A DNA stretch of 36,130 nucleotides from Saccharofermentans sp. (lineage in GTDB: Bacteria; Bacillota; Clostridia; Saccharofermentanales; Saccharofermentanaceae): positions 1-36,130 of the forward strand of contig JAIKWL010000043.1 of assembly GCA_024684815.1 (NCBI GenBank), given 5' to 3'. The notes beneath the pieces are model-generated. The model searched no databases. It saw only the letters and a list, made by a program, of their open reading frames with translations, and was not told the DNA's origin. Position numbers and translations under genes: made by a program. This document shows positions 8,198-16,995 of the stretch, piece by piece (position 1 is the stretch's first letter; every line of letters starts with the position of its first letter).

Positions 8198-8836
8198 TCA
8201 CTTTCTCGCTACGAGATGAAGCCTGAATTTCTTTGCAGCCTTAAGTTTCTCTACCTTAAGTTTTGCATTGTTGCAATATGTCCTTACCTCATCTAATGAA
8301 CTGGCCTTAACGTCGCCGTGACCCGCAAGATTTGCGAGCGGCATTTCAGTATGATTAAAGATCCAGAGCATAGCTTTGGAAGCCGTATAATCCTGTAATA
8401 TCAGCCTTCCGCCGGGTCTCAATACCCTGTATGCACTATTGAAGAAATCCTGAGGATTTGGATAGTGATGATAACTGTTTGAGCAAATGATCACATCGAA
8501 ACTGTTTTCATTAAATGGTAAGTTCTCGCAGTCACCCACGACCCAATCGACACCGTCAAGGTCTTTGGCTTTGCCGACCTCGATCATCTTGGGCGTGATG
8601 TCTATACCTGTGTAGTGTTTTGAAGGATCCTTTTCGTACAGCAAAGAGATCATGGGACCTGTACCACATCCGCAGTCGAGCAGATCAAGATAATCCTCCT
8701 TCTCAAGTTCAGAAGCTATGTAGGGATAATCATCTTTGCAGATCTCATATATTCCGGAATTGCCGGATTCATAAACCGAAGCAGCCTTCGTAAATTCTTT
8801 TATCGTCAGATCCTTGTACTCTTTATCAGTGCGCAT
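8198..8836 (-). CDS. Class I SAM-dependent methyltransferase (type 11)
   Basis: 212 residues from ATG at 8836 (AGGAGG seven bases upstream; the frame stays open much further, but that stretch is the shadow of the preceding gene). Motif I LDCGCGTG is at about residues 52-59, followed by YTGIDITPKMIEVGKAK (SAM ribose acidic residue), a GDCENLPF loop, FDVIICSNSYHHYPNP and the post-motif LRPGGRLILQDY. It is like UbiE-type small-molecule methyltransferases; the acceptor is unknown. It lies in the nine-gene operon between a membrane protein and an ATC-hydrolase-family gene. A related methyltransferase is at 15184-15807. Confidence 0.92.
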   Translation of the reverse strand: MRTDKEYKDLTIKEFTKAASVYESGNSGIYEICKDDYPYIASELEKEDYLDLLDCGCGTGPMISLLYEKDPSKHYTGIDITPKMIEVGKAKDLDGVDWVVGDCENLPFNENSFDVIICSNSYHHYPNPQDFFNSAYRVLRPGGRLILQDYTASKAMLWIFNHTEMPLANLAGHGDVKASSLDEVRTYCNNAKLKVEKLKAAKKFRLHLVARK

Positions 8837-8847
8837 GTCATTACCTC

Positions 8848-9501
8848 CTATACTACTTGGATTCCGGCGATGATAAGCAGAATCGAAAACAACACAAAAC
8901 CTACTCCGAGCGGTCCTATGATCTTGATTCCGCATTTCTTGAGTATCATCAGAACAATTATTGATGTTACGGGATTTAAAAGCACGCATAACTTGGGAAC
9001 CGCCAAAGCTCCTGTAAATATGGCAATTGCAACCATTACCGTTCCGCCAAGCCATAAAGTTAAAAAGCCGATGATCATAGGAGCCTTTATAACAGGGTTT
9101 ATAGATTTGAGAACCTTGGCACTCTCCTCATCTGTCATCTTTTTACAAAGCTTTTGATACAGCAGCGGTTTTATGCAGTACGCAACATGGCATAAAAGAC
9201 CTGTATAACAACCGATGAATGTATTGATCTTTAAGGCTGTTGCAAGGACTTCATTATTCTGTGAGATCAGGTTTGCAAGAAGCCACATGGTGATATAAGC
9301 GCCGGGCTGTCCCAGAAAAGAAAGCCAAAAAGAGAGTTTGAATCTTTCAGACGGTACACCTGCCCACCAAGGGTTTACCTCTACTCCTATAAGTCTTTCC
9401 GATGTATCAACTTTACCCGGTTTTACTAGCGGAACATCTGCAAGAGCAGCAGCAATCCCGCTTATGATCCCAAAGATTCCGAACGCAATATAAATGTTCA
9501 T
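8848..9501 (-). CDS. Seven-helix membrane protein, unknown function
   Basis: 217 residues, about seven hydrophobic helices (near 3-21, 55-80, 90-112, 140-165, 168-187, 194-215). It opens with IFGIISGIAAALADVPL; a similar helix-then-acidic-loop start (GVGDWLIGYEPEGG) is seen in the protein at 16996-17712. That suggests one family, possibly a DUF6796-like group, which I cannot confirm. There is no SD; translation is probably coupled to the gene ending three bases upstream. It lies in the operon with an ABC heterodimer and a methyltransferase. Confidence 0.78.
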   Translation of the reverse strand: MNIYIAFGIFGIISGIAAALADVPLVKPGKVDTSERLIGVEVNPWWAGVPSERFKLSFWLSFLGQPGAYITMWLLANLISQNNEVLATALKINTFIGCYTGLLCHVAYCIKPLLYQKLCKKMTDEESAKVLKSINPVIKAPMIIGFLTLWLGGTVMVAIAIFTGALAVPKLCVLLNPVTSIIVLMILKKCGIKIIGPLGVGFVLFSILLIIAGIQVV

Positions 9502-9504
9502 AGC

Positions 9505-10002
9505 TTAAAACAGCGTGCAAATCCAGGCTGCAATTGCCGATGCCGCCGGGAATATGACGATCAGCTTCAAGAGCTGGCTCTTGATGTTATAACCGTATTT
9601 TCTGTTGTTATATACAGGAGCTACTTCAGGCGTGAATGTTTGGAAGAACTGGTATTTGCAAAGCAGGAAATAATCGAAAAATATCATGTCGTAGATCTTA
9701 TATATCGTGAAGATCAGTACAAATCTCAGGAAGAACTGCCAGAATGTAAAGTCACTTCTGAACCCGTCCCAGATGGAGATCACACCGATGCCCAGGATCA
9801 TGACCATGCTCATTATGATCAAAGTCCAGCCTATCTTACGGGCACCGTAAAACTCCTCCTGTTTTCTGTCGATAACAAGTTCCAAGGCTTCCTTCGGAGC
9901 AGAAGAAAACAGTTTCTTATCCTTGACTAATACAACGGCCGAGACAAGCATAAGTGTTATCGCTGCGCAGAATACAATTGCAAGAAAAATGGTTAAAAGC
10001 AT
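9505..10002 (-). CDS. Small four-helix membrane protein, paralog of 4633-5118
   Basis: 165 residues with about four transmembrane helices. The third helix and loop (MIFFDYFLLCKYQFFQTFTPE) match the corresponding part of the 4633-5118 protein. No named function is recognised. GGAGG lies seven bases before the ATG at 10002. It follows the second ABC subunit by 39 bases and precedes the seven-helix protein by three. A role linked to the transporter is plausible only from position. Confidence 0.78.
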   Translation of the reverse strand: MLLTIFLAIVFCAAITLMLVSAVVLVKDKKLFSSAPKEALELVIDRKQEEFYGARKIGWTLIIMSMVMILGIGVISIWDGFRSDFTFWQFFLRFVLIFTIYKIYDMIFFDYFLLCKYQFFQTFTPEVAPVYNNRKYGYNIKSQLLKLIVIFPAASAIAAWICTLF

Positions 10003-10041
10003 TACTGATCCTCCACCACTTCATATTGACACATAAAAACA

Positions 10042-11766
10042 TCAGGCTTCCTGCAAAGACACCATGTGCGCATATGTTCCGTTCTGCGCCATTAGTGTCT
10101 CGTGACTACCTCTTTCAGAGATCTTTCCGTCTGTAACAACAAGGATCTGATCGGCATCTCTTATGGTTCTTAATCTGTGTGCGATAACAAGAAGTGTCTT
10201 GTTTTTGCACAACTCAGAAATAGCCTCCTGGATAGCGCGTTCATTGTCTGCGTCTACACTTGCCGTTGCCTCATCGAGAATAACGATTGGAGAATCCTTC
10301 AAAATGCATCTTGCAATGGATATTCTCTGCTGTTCACCGCCGGAAAGAGATGCACCGCCTTCGCCGATAACTGTATCAAATCCGTTCGGGAGCTGCATGA
10401 TGAAGTCATAACATCTTGCTTTCTTTGCTGCCTCTTCAACTTCTTCACGTGTTGCATCAGGGCGTCCGATAGCAATGTTGTTATAGACGGTATCCTGGAA
10501 CAGATATACACGCTGGAACACCATACTTATCTGATCCATCAAAGAACCAAGCGAGACATCTCTGATATCTTCTCCTCTTACAAGGATCCTACCACTTTTA
10601 ACATCCCAGAATCTTGCAAGAAGAGAAGCAATAGTAGATTTACCTCCGCCGGAAGGTCCGACCAGAGCGGTCATTTCACCCTGCTTGATCTTGAAAGATA
10701 CATTATTGAGAACTTCTTTTTCTGTATATGCAAAACCGACATTATCGTATTCAATCTCATCTGAAGAAGCAGATACTGAGCCGAGTTCTTTCTTACCTTC
10801 ATCCTTGAGTTCTTCTGCAGCAAACACTTCTTCTATACGATCAAGGCTCGCATCCGTAACTGTAAGTCTGGCCATCTGTCCGTAATAACTCTTGATGGCT
10901 ACGAATGCATCGAAAAGGAAGAGTGCCATTCCTACCATGTATTCAGCAGATATTGAACCTGACATGTACAAATACCCGCTCAATGCCAACACTAAAGCAG
11001 TACCGATTCCGAATGTAAGATACAGCGCTCTTGACCAGGGTGTGTATGCTACCTCAAAATCAATACTTTTCTCGCAGCTTTTAGCAAACTCATCTGTAAG
11101 TCTCTTGGATTTGTCTCCAAGCATGTTATAGGATTTGATAATGCCGATTCCTTCTGCAAAATCCAATACTTCTTCTGTAAGGGTTTCGCTTGCTTCCTGC
11201 TTGATTACAGAATGCTTTATAGAGGTCTTGAGCATCAGATTTCCGACAATAACAAATGCTCCGACAACCAGAAGTGACAACAAACCCATTCGGATATCCA
11301 TAACGAACATCATTACAACCATGATGCTCTGTGAGATCAGGAATGTTACCAACTCAGATAAAACGCCCATGCAGTTTTCTTCTATGAAGACCATGTCTGT
11401 AGCAAGAACTGAGCTGATCTTTCCGATGTTTCCTTCGGTGAAATAACCCATCGGGAGCTTCCTGAGATGATCGCCGAGCTTAAGTCTCATATCAGAAAAC
11501 ACCATATAACCTGTAGCCGACTGCAAAACATTGGATATGTGTTCAAATACAGCTTCAAGTATTACGCTGACTAATACCGCTATACCGAAATATATACACT
11601 TTGACTTGTCCATCTCACCGCGCATAAAGTAACTGATACAAAGAAAGCACAATACCAGAGGAGCTTTCATCATTAACCCTTTGAGGAAAGCCGTAATATA
11701 AGACGCTCTGATCCTCGTTTTGTACTTTCCGGTCATATTGATTATTCTGTGCAATATCTTCAACAT
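10042..11766 (-). CDS. ABC half-transporter (TMD-NBD), second subunit of heterodimer
   Basis: 574 residues from ATG at 11766, about ten bases after AAGGGAG; a GTG at 11775 is closer than usual to the SD. Residues 1-300 hold six helices. The NBD has Walker A GPSGGGKS (370-377), signature LSGGEQQ (474-480), Walker B IVILDEA (494-500) and an H-loop His in IAHRLRT. It lies directly after the partner ABC gene (stop at 11772), so the pair probably forms a heterodimer. The ARFWDV motif after Walker A is shared with the subunits at 23639 and 34885. The iron-box context favours YbtQ/IrtB-like import; export is possible. Confidence 0.93.
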   Translation of the reverse strand: MLKILHRIINMTGKYKTRIRASYITAFLKGLMMKAPLVLCFLCISYFMRGEMDKSKCIYFGIAVLVSVILEAVFEHISNVLQSATGYMVFSDMRLKLGDHLRKLPMGYFTEGNIGKISSVLATDMVFIEENCMGVLSELVTFLISQSIMVVMMFVMDIRMGLLSLLVVGAFVIVGNLMLKTSIKHSVIKQEASETLTEEVLDFAEGIGIIKSYNMLGDKSKRLTDEFAKSCEKSIDFEVAYTPWSRALYLTFGIGTALVLALSGYLYMSGSISAEYMVGMALFLFDAFVAIKSYYGQMARLTVTDASLDRIEEVFAAEELKDEGKKELGSVSASSDEIEYDNVGFAYTEKEVLNNVSFKIKQGEMTALVGPSGGGKSTIASLLARFWDVKSGRILVRGEDIRDVSLGSLMDQISMVFQRVYLFQDTVYNNIAIGRPDATREEVEEAAKKARCYDFIMQLPNGFDTVIGEGGASLSGGEQQRISIARCILKDSPIVILDEATASVDADNERAIQEAISELCKNKTLLVIAHRLRTIRDADQILVVTDGKISERGSHETLMAQNGTYAHMVSLQEA

Positions 11767-11771
11767 ATAGA

Positions 11772-13505
11772 TCACGCTCCCTTAATCTTCCATGTGCTTG
11801 CGCTGACAGATGCATCCCAGAGTTTTCTGTACTCCGAACAGGTCTGAAGCAGTCCTTCATGTGTATCTGAAGCAATGCACAAACCATCCTTCATTACACA
11901 AATATTGTCAGCATTCTTTATGGTGGACAGACGATGAGCTATTACAAGAACAGTCTTATCTTTTACGATCTCATCGAGTGCCGCATTCATCTTCTCCTCA
12001 TTCTCCGGATCCATAAATGCTGTAGCCTCATCGAGGACTATTATGGGCGCATTTTTCAAAAGAGCTCTTGCAAGTGAGATCCTCTGACGTTCGCCTCCGG
12101 ATAACTGCTTTCCTCCGTCACCGGCCTGTGTCATGATGCCGTCAGGGAATCTGTTGATGAATTCCTCACACTGCGCTCTTCTTGCTGCTTCCATGACTTC
12201 TTCTTTTGAAGCTTCGGGTCTGCCGATAAGAATGTTCTCGTAAAGTGTAGTATTGAACAGGAACTGTTCCTGCGAAACAAAAGCTACCCTGTTGTTCAAT
12301 GACTCGAGCTTCATGTCCGTAATATCCTGGCCGCCTATCGTTATGGCGCCGGAATTTAGGTCATAATAATGAACCAAAAGCTTGGCAAGGGTGGATTTAC
12401 CGCTTCCTGATTCGCCGACAAGCGCTGTTGTCGTTCCCTGCTTAAGAGATAAATCAACACCTTTTATTACTTCTGTCTCGTCATATCCGAAGTGGACATC
12501 TTTGAACTCAATGTCGTAGTTGCTGCCTGTAAAATCAGATGTTCCTTCCTTAAGAGCGGGCTTATCCATCATCTTCTCGAGCTCTGCGATCTTATAGTCA
12601 AGCTGAGGGAATTTGCCCGCAAAATTCAGTGCTTTAAGGAAAGAAGGACCTACCGCAAACGACATACACATAACAAGAATTAACTTATCTAAGGTAATGA
12701 CGCCGTCCAAAACCATGCTTGAACCAAACGGGAGCATGAGGAGAACAAGACAAGGCAGTACACTCGTATATATAGCCATCCAGGGCCAGCATACCTTATA
12801 CCATGCGATCGTAAAATCACGGTAACTTCTTACGACATCACCGAATCTCTTGTACGAGTCACCATCTTTGTTAAAAACTTTAACGACTTCCATGCCGTTA
12901 ACATATTCGATGATCGTATTGTTCATCCTGGCTGCTGATTCATAGTATGCATTCATTTTTGACATACCCTGATGCATCATCATACCCATTGCGATCATTC
13001 CTGCAACAAGAGGAACAAGTGATAAAAGACCAAGTCTCCAGTTATAAACAAACATGATGATAATAATGATCACCGGAATTGCAATATTAGCAATACCTTC
13101 GGGGATTGCATGTGCAAGCAGGAGCTCAATCTGGTCAATATCATCAGTAAAGACCTTCTTAATGCGTCCTGTTCCCATTTCCTTTATATTTCCAAGAGGC
13201 TGTTTCTCAAGTTTTTTCTGCAAAGAGATACGCAGATTCTTCAATGTGTTATAAGCACTCACGTGAGAAAATACCAAGCCCTGTACATATGTCACCGAGT
13301 ATATGATCTCACATACGGCCACTGCCGCTACCCTGATAAGCAGGAAAGTCATGTCGATGCTGTCGCCTCTGGTCAGAGGTGAAATGATCTGGTACAAAAA
13401 GAAATACGGAAGCACTGACGCAATGATACCTATCGTCATCATGATCACTGCCCATACGGTGTATTTCTTATACTCACCGATATACGGAGCCACTCGCTTA
13501 AACAT
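11772..13505 (-). CDS. ABC half-transporter (TMD-NBD), first subunit of heterodimer
   Basis: 577 residues. It has six transmembrane helices in residues 15-290. The NBD has Walker A GESGSGKS (364-371), signature LSGGER (468-473), Walker B IIVLDEA (488-494) and His in IAHRLST. ATG at 13505 is preceded by GGAAGGA. The sequence LGNIKEMGTGRIKKVFTDDI resembles LGTIIDTSSGKLKQIIVDEV in the subunit at 25366, so this is the first-subunit type of the heterodimer. It is the first gene of a nine-gene operon, behind TetR gene 13588-14202, a hairpin and iron box C. Confidence 0.93.
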   Translation of the reverse strand: MFKRVAPYIGEYKKYTVWAVIMMTIGIIASVLPYFFLYQIISPLTRGDSIDMTFLLIRVAAVAVCEIIYSVTYVQGLVFSHVSAYNTLKNLRISLQKKLEKQPLGNIKEMGTGRIKKVFTDDIDQIELLLAHAIPEGIANIAIPVIIIIIMFVYNWRLGLLSLVPLVAGMIAMGMMMHQGMSKMNAYYESAARMNNTIIEYVNGMEVVKVFNKDGDSYKRFGDVVRSYRDFTIAWYKVCWPWMAIYTSVLPCLVLLMLPFGSSMVLDGVITLDKLILVMCMSFAVGPSFLKALNFAGKFPQLDYKIAELEKMMDKPALKEGTSDFTGSNYDIEFKDVHFGYDETEVIKGVDLSLKQGTTTALVGESGSGKSTLAKLLVHYYDLNSGAITIGGQDITDMKLESLNNRVAFVSQEQFLFNTTLYENILIGRPEASKEEVMEAARRAQCEEFINRFPDGIMTQAGDGGKQLSGGERQRISLARALLKNAPIIVLDEATAFMDPENEEKMNAALDEIVKDKTVLVIAHRLSTIKNADNICVMKDGLCIASDTHEGLLQTCSEYRKLWDASVSASTWKIKGA

Positions 13506-13524
13506 TTTACATTTCCTTCCTTTT

Positions 13525-13540
13525 GTTAGCGTATGCTAAC
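13525..13540 (-). promoter_or_regulatory. Iron-box-like operator C (exact, fully palindromic)
   Basis: GTTAGCGTATGCTAAC is an exact box; the arms extend to GTTAGC/GCTAAC. It lies between the hairpin following the TetR gene and the SD of the first ABC gene. No clear separate -35/-10 was found, the same arrangement as at operators A and F. Confidence 0.8.
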
Positions 13541-13548
13541 CCGTTGCT

Positions 13549-13576
13549 TATTATTAAAGCCGTGCAACGACGGCTT
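13549..13576 (-). terminator. Weak intrinsic terminator or attenuator between TetR and ABC operon
   Basis: Minus-strand stem AAGCCGT/ACGGCTT (13557-13563 and 13570-13576) with a 6-base loop, followed by TAATAAT rather than a clean T-run. Partial read-through from the TetR gene into the ABC operon is therefore likely. Confidence 0.6.
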
Positions 13577-13587
13577 GGTTTACTTTT

Positions 13588-14202
13588 TTATGTCAGGCCT
13601 ATTGCTTCAGCCCAATTGAAATAACGGCAGATGACCTTGCAATGGCCCTCTATTTTCTTCCATGACATTTTATGAATAAAAGGCTCATAGATTGCAGTCC
13701 AGAAAGCTGTACACAGCACATGCATCTGCTCTTTCGATATTTCCGCTTTAGCAAGACCTCTTTTTTTCGCTTCGAGATAATACTGCATATAAGCCTTGGT
13801 CATGCGCAATGAAAAATCATGAATGTAATTCTCATAAGAAGTACCTGATGACTTTTCGAGCAGGATAACAAGGTCCTTACGGATATCCCATATCATCCTG
13901 AACATATCCATAACATACTCTTCATTCATGATCCATGTATTTCTGATCTGTTCATCGGACATACCTGAAAAATCCAGTTCTGTACGGAGTTCGATAAAGC
14001 TGTCCATCTTGTCAGTCGCATTCTTAACAACAGAGTGAAAGAGTTCTTCTTTTCCTTTATAGCGCTTATAAACAGCTCCGGTAGTTACACCCGCATTCTC
14101 GCAGATGCGCTTAAGATCTGCTTTCAGGAACCCGTTGGCCATGAACTCCTCACGGGCACTGCTGATCAGTCTCGGATCTATGCTTGTATCACGAACGGAC
14201 AT
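13588..14202 (-). CDS. TetR/AcrR-family transcriptional regulator
   Basis: 204 residues from ATG at 14202, five bases after GAGGT. The helix-turn-helix is DLKRICENAGVTTGAVYKRYKGKEELF (about residues 27-53). The C-terminal domain shares DLVILLEKSSGTSYENYIHDF with the TetRs at 1025 and 27185, so all three belong to one subgroup. It is transcribed ahead of, and probably with some read-through into, the ABC operon starting at 13505. The 25-bp palindrome on its transcription start is probably its own operator. Ligand unknown. Confidence 0.9.
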   Translation of the reverse strand: MSVRDTSIDPRLISSAREEFMANGFLKADLKRICENAGVTTGAVYKRYKGKEELFHSVVKNATDKMDSFIELRTELDFSGMSDEQIRNTWIMNEEYVMDMFRMIWDIRKDLVILLEKSSGTSYENYIHDFSLRMTKAYMQYYLEAKKRGLAKAEISKEQMHVLCTAFWTAIYEPFIHKMSWKKIEGHCKVICRYFNWAEAIGLT

Positions 14203-14213
14203 TATCAACCTCG

Positions 14214-14229
14214 GTTAGCAATCGCTTAC
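14214..14229 (-). promoter_or_regulatory. Iron-box-like operator D (one mismatch)
   Basis: GTTAGCAATCGCTTAC matches GTTAG-N6-CTAAC at nine of ten positions. It lies in the leader of TetR gene 13588-14202 and overlaps the TetR-type palindrome at 14226-14250 by four bases, so two regulators would compete there. Confidence 0.5.
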
Positions 14230-14281
14230 TGATAATCGGATTATCGGTAAAGGTTTTATCACAGGCTGAAATTTATGTCAA
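14226..14281 (-). promoter_or_regulatory. Promoter and 25-bp palindrome of TetR gene 13588-14202
   Basis: TTGACA (14276-14281) and TAAAAC (14253-14258) are spaced 17 bases on the minus strand. The transcription start falls within a near-perfect 25-bp inverted repeat (14226-14250) with the core GATAATC-G-GATTATC; one mismatch occurs in 12-base arms. This is a typical TetR autoregulatory layout. Confidence 0.65.
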
Positions 14282-14314
14282 CAGGAAAAAGATGAAATCT
14301 ATAAACCTGACCGG

Positions 14315-15169
14315 TCATACTGCCCACTTATCCAGTGTGTTCAGTATCAGTTTGAGCGTATCTTCCCTCGCTTTTTGGCATTCATCCGGAAACTTCTTTT
14401 CACGCGGAAGCATCTTATTGTTCACAGGAAAATAACCGAGATTATGGCTTCCCGTCTCTGAATTAATATGTTTGAATCCGTGAACGAAATGATTTCTCTT
14501 CAGTCTTTCCACAAGCAATTCGGCATCACGTTTGGCAGGTACCGACTCATCATGTGTGGATGTCAGGAACAGGATGTCTCCGTTGATTTTCTCTACGGGG
14601 ATCTCGTTTTCTTCCGTACCTTTCTTATCCCATTCATCAAAGAAGTACAGAAGCTGAACCTTGTGTTCTTTCAAACATCTTTTAAGAAAATTTGAAAACA
14701 GTTTGCCCTTCTCCACATATGGGAAATCCTGACCTTTGAATGAGACCATTGCCCTACAGGGATCTTCTGAAGCTTTTCCTGTTCCCTGCATTATATGACC
14801 GAATGAAGATGCGGCAATAACAAGACTGATATCAGGCACCATACTTGCAGCGAGAAGCGCCATGCCTGCGCCTTTTGAATTACCATATATTCCAATACGG
14901 TTATAACCACGCTTTTTTATTTCATTGCAGGCATACTCAAACTGTTCGAGAGGAATCGCTCTTATGTCTTTCTTCTGTCCCTCTCCGCCATAGTATGACA
15001 TGGCAAGTGTGGAATAACCTTTACCCGAAAAAAGCTTTGCATACTTCTCAGGAAGCTCAAGACCTTTTAATCCCTGTATTACGATAAGAAGCTTGTCAAC
15101 ATTGTTTTCAGTATCGTAGAGGACTCCTTCGAATCCGTCATTCAGATATTTGAAAGCCGTCTTCTTCAC
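14315..15169 (-). CDS. BAAT/acyl-CoA thioester hydrolase-like alpha/beta hydrolase
   Basis: 284 residues. IPLEQFEYACNEIKKRG followed by IGIYGNSKGAGMALLAAS matches the C-terminal domain of bile-acid-CoA:amino acid N-acyltransferase/acyl-CoA thioesterases. The nucleophile is Ser98 in GNSKG, a triad Asp lies in STHDESVPA and a His in TGSHNLG. The N-terminal accessory domain of the eukaryotic enzymes is absent. Cytosolic thioester or ester hydrolysis is likely; the substrate is unknown. It is the last gene of the long operon starting at 22912 and lies 14 bases after the methyltransferase gene. Confidence 0.85.
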   Translation of the reverse strand: MKKTAFKYLNDGFEGVLYDTENNVDKLLIVIQGLKGLELPEKYAKLFSGKGYSTLAMSYYGGEGQKKDIRAIPLEQFEYACNEIKKRGYNRIGIYGNSKGAGMALLAASMVPDISLVIAASSFGHIMQGTGKASEDPCRAMVSFKGQDFPYVEKGKLFSNFLKRCLKEHKVQLLYFFDEWDKKGTEENEIPVEKINGDILFLTSTHDESVPAKRDAELLVERLKRNHFVHGFKHINSETGSHNLGYFPVNNKMLPREKKFPDECQKAREDTLKLILNTLDKWAV

Positions 15170-15183
15170 TTGAATTTATCCTC

Positions 15184-15807
15184 TCATTTAACGGCAATAA
15201 CCGTAATCCAGGGTTTGCCGTTAAAGTGATCTGAAGTAACAGAAGAAAAGCCGGCTGCCTTAAGAGCTGATTCGATCTGCTCTATCGTATAGCACTTCAT
15301 ACCGTCGATGATCTTCTCATATTTAAGACTCGTTTCATCTGTGCCGTCAGATTCATTAACAATCATAAAAGCGCCGCCGGTCTTAAGAACCCTGCAGACT
15401 TCAGCAAAACAATTTTCAAGGCCCGGCCAGAAATATATGGTCTCAAATGCTGTGGCAAGATCATAGGTATCAACAGGAAGACTCAGATTTGAAACATCCC
15501 CCTTCTTGACGCTTATTCTTCCTGCACTGATCATTTCTTTGTTGTATTCAGTCGCTTTTGCAACAGACACTTCGGAATAATCGATGGCGGTAACTTTCGC
15601 GGCCGGATATTTCTTTGCAAGCTCACCGGCATTCCTGCCTCCTCCGCAGCCGACTTCCAATATCTTGGAAGGTTTGATCTCCGGAAGATGCGACATACCC
15701 CAGTCAGCCATTTTTGCATGGCCGCTGTTCATGCCGTTTACCATCATCTTGCCCAGTGTTCCTTCCGGTTTCCTCGTCTGGTTTACGAATTTCTTGTAAA
15801 GCCCCAT
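15184..15807 (-). CDS. Class I SAM-dependent methyltransferase
   Basis: 207 residues. Motif I LEVGCGGGRN is at about residues 50-59, then KVTAIDYSEVSVAKATEYN, KKGDVSNLSLP, YDLATAFETIYFWPG and LKTGGAFMIVNE, the usual order of a UbiE/type-11 methyltransferase. The acceptor is unknown. It is flanked by two alpha/beta hydrolases (15823 upstream and 14315 downstream), parallel to the operons at 2148-5118 and 5273-13505, where methyltransferase or hydrolase genes accompany ATC-hydrolase-family genes. Confidence 0.92.
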   Translation of the reverse strand: MGLYKKFVNQTRKPEGTLGKMMVNGMNSGHAKMADWGMSHLPEIKPSKILEVGCGGGRNAGELAKKYPAAKVTAIDYSEVSVAKATEYNKEMISAGRISVKKGDVSNLSLPVDTYDLATAFETIYFWPGLENCFAEVCRVLKTGGAFMIVNESDGTDETSLKYEKIIDGMKCYTIEQIESALKAAGFSSVTSDHFNGKPWITVIAVK

Positions 15808-15822
15808 TTTATTATCTCCTTC

Positions 15823-16710
15823 TTAATTAATAATCCATTGAACCATCCGGCTGAGAGCAGCTCTGCCTTCCGGAAAATACTTGACCAGTGCCCAGTCGTG
15901 GCACATCGGCTGCTCCACGTTATCGAAACGAATGCCTGACCTTTCCAACTGCTTAACAAAATTGCTGACGTGAGGATAAAAGAGTTCATGTGTTCCGTAG
16001 AAAAAAAGCATCGGCGGGAAATCTTTGTATTCTATAAATTCAGGACTGATGTCAGGACTGTCCAGAGGAACATCTTTGCACCAGTTCTCAGCTATCATGT
16101 CATTCATCGCCACGGTAAGCACAGGATCTTTGGGCTCCATTTGAAGGCGTATATCCCTGTTTCTGCCATATTCCAGTCCGCATGCCGGAGAAATGACTAT
16201 AAGACTTCCAGGTTTATCCTTGAGCCGGTAAGTAAGACTCAATATCAGATTCGCACCTGCCGAGTCACCGATGAAAACAATATCTTCAGGTTTATAGTTC
16301 CCGAGAATCTCATAGTAATAAACCCTCTCGAGCCAATCGAGCGCATATCTGACATTGTATTCCGGAGCCAAAGGATAGTGGGCAAAAAAGACCTCGGCAC
16401 CCGTCCTCAATGCCAGGCTTTTGGCGGTATCATAATGGATCTTCATGGCTCTCATCATTCCGCCGCCTCCGGGCAGAAAGAATATGGCTTTTTTGCCGGT
16501 TCCGGCAGTTTTACGTGAACGGAAACGGTGATAGATAAATCCTTCAAATTCCGTTTCTTTGACCTCAAGACCGGAATATATGCCACGGGGTATCTTCACA
16601 GTCTGAACATCAGCGGACATACTGCCCGACATGCTGCCCTTAGGACCGCCTCCGGGAAGTTTATTGAGAAGAAAGCATCCTTTTTCAGCTATCTTATATA
16701 TCAGACTCAT
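15823..16710 (-). CDS. Alpha/beta-hydrolase fold-3 (HSL/Aes-like) esterase
   Basis: 295 residues. GDSAG (Ser150) is the classical family nucleophile. LPGGGGM (about residues 79-85) is at the oxyanion site with the first His replaced. YPLAPEYNVRYALDW is typical of the family. Catalytic Asp would be expected near YGTHELFYPH, where Glu or Thr-His are seen instead, and His lies in MCHDWALVKYFP. No signal peptide. It is related to 3704-4618. AAGAGG precedes the ATG. It lies in the operon from 22912, after the broken membrane-protein gene. Confidence 0.88.
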   Translation of the reverse strand: MSLIYKIAEKGCFLLNKLPGGGPKGSMSGSMSADVQTVKIPRGIYSGLEVKETEFEGFIYHRFRSRKTAGTGKKAIFFLPGGGGMMRAMKIHYDTAKSLALRTGAEVFFAHYPLAPEYNVRYALDWLERVYYYEILGNYKPEDIVFIGDSAGANLILSLTYRLKDKPGSLIVISPACGLEYGRNRDIRLQMEPKDPVLTVAMNDMIAENWCKDVPLDSPDISPEFIEYKDFPPMLFFYGTHELFYPHVSNFVKQLERSGIRFDNVEQPMCHDWALVKYFPEGRAALSRMVQWIIN

Positions 16711-16722
16711 ACTGCCTCTTTC

Positions 16723-16993
16723 TCAGATAAGGATCAACAGTCCCAAAAACATCAGCGCTCCGATCCAATTACCTGCGCCTCCTATCCTGAACGGCAGGAG
16801 AACCATGGCAAATTGATATATTGATGTTCCTGAGCGGCATCTTTGCAAAAGTTTCTGACATCGCTTTGTTGTCAGACATCTGTTTGAAATCGAACTTCTT
16901 TCCGCCCGGCACATAGGTGATAAGGCAGTCACAGCAACCGCAAAGAAGATGACCGGTTACGGCTACCAGAAACAGGACCTTTACCAAACTCAT
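16723..16993 (-). pseudogene. Broken paralog of the adjacent membrane protein
   Basis: ATG at 16993 has a perfect SD (GGAGGT) and begins MSLVKVLFLVAVTGHLLCGC, followed by CDCLITYVPGGKKFD, which parallels GVGDWLIGYEPEGGEP in the upstream protein 16996-17712. After about 60 residues the frame runs into a basic, non-membrane tail. A final hydrophobic helix (GNWIGALMFLGLLILI) is found in another frame ending at 16723. An internal deletion with a frameshift in a seven-helix gene explains this; a functional 74-residue protein is less likely. Confidence 0.65.
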
Positions 16994-16995
16994 AA

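Noticed and set aside
8837..9055. N-terminal extension of the methyltransferase
   Set aside because: It is the shadow of the preceding membrane-protein gene; a strong SD supports the start at 8836.
16769..16993. Separate functional 74-residue protein
   Set aside because: The hydrophobic start is cut off and ends in a basic nonsense tail; the lost C-terminal helix is in another frame.
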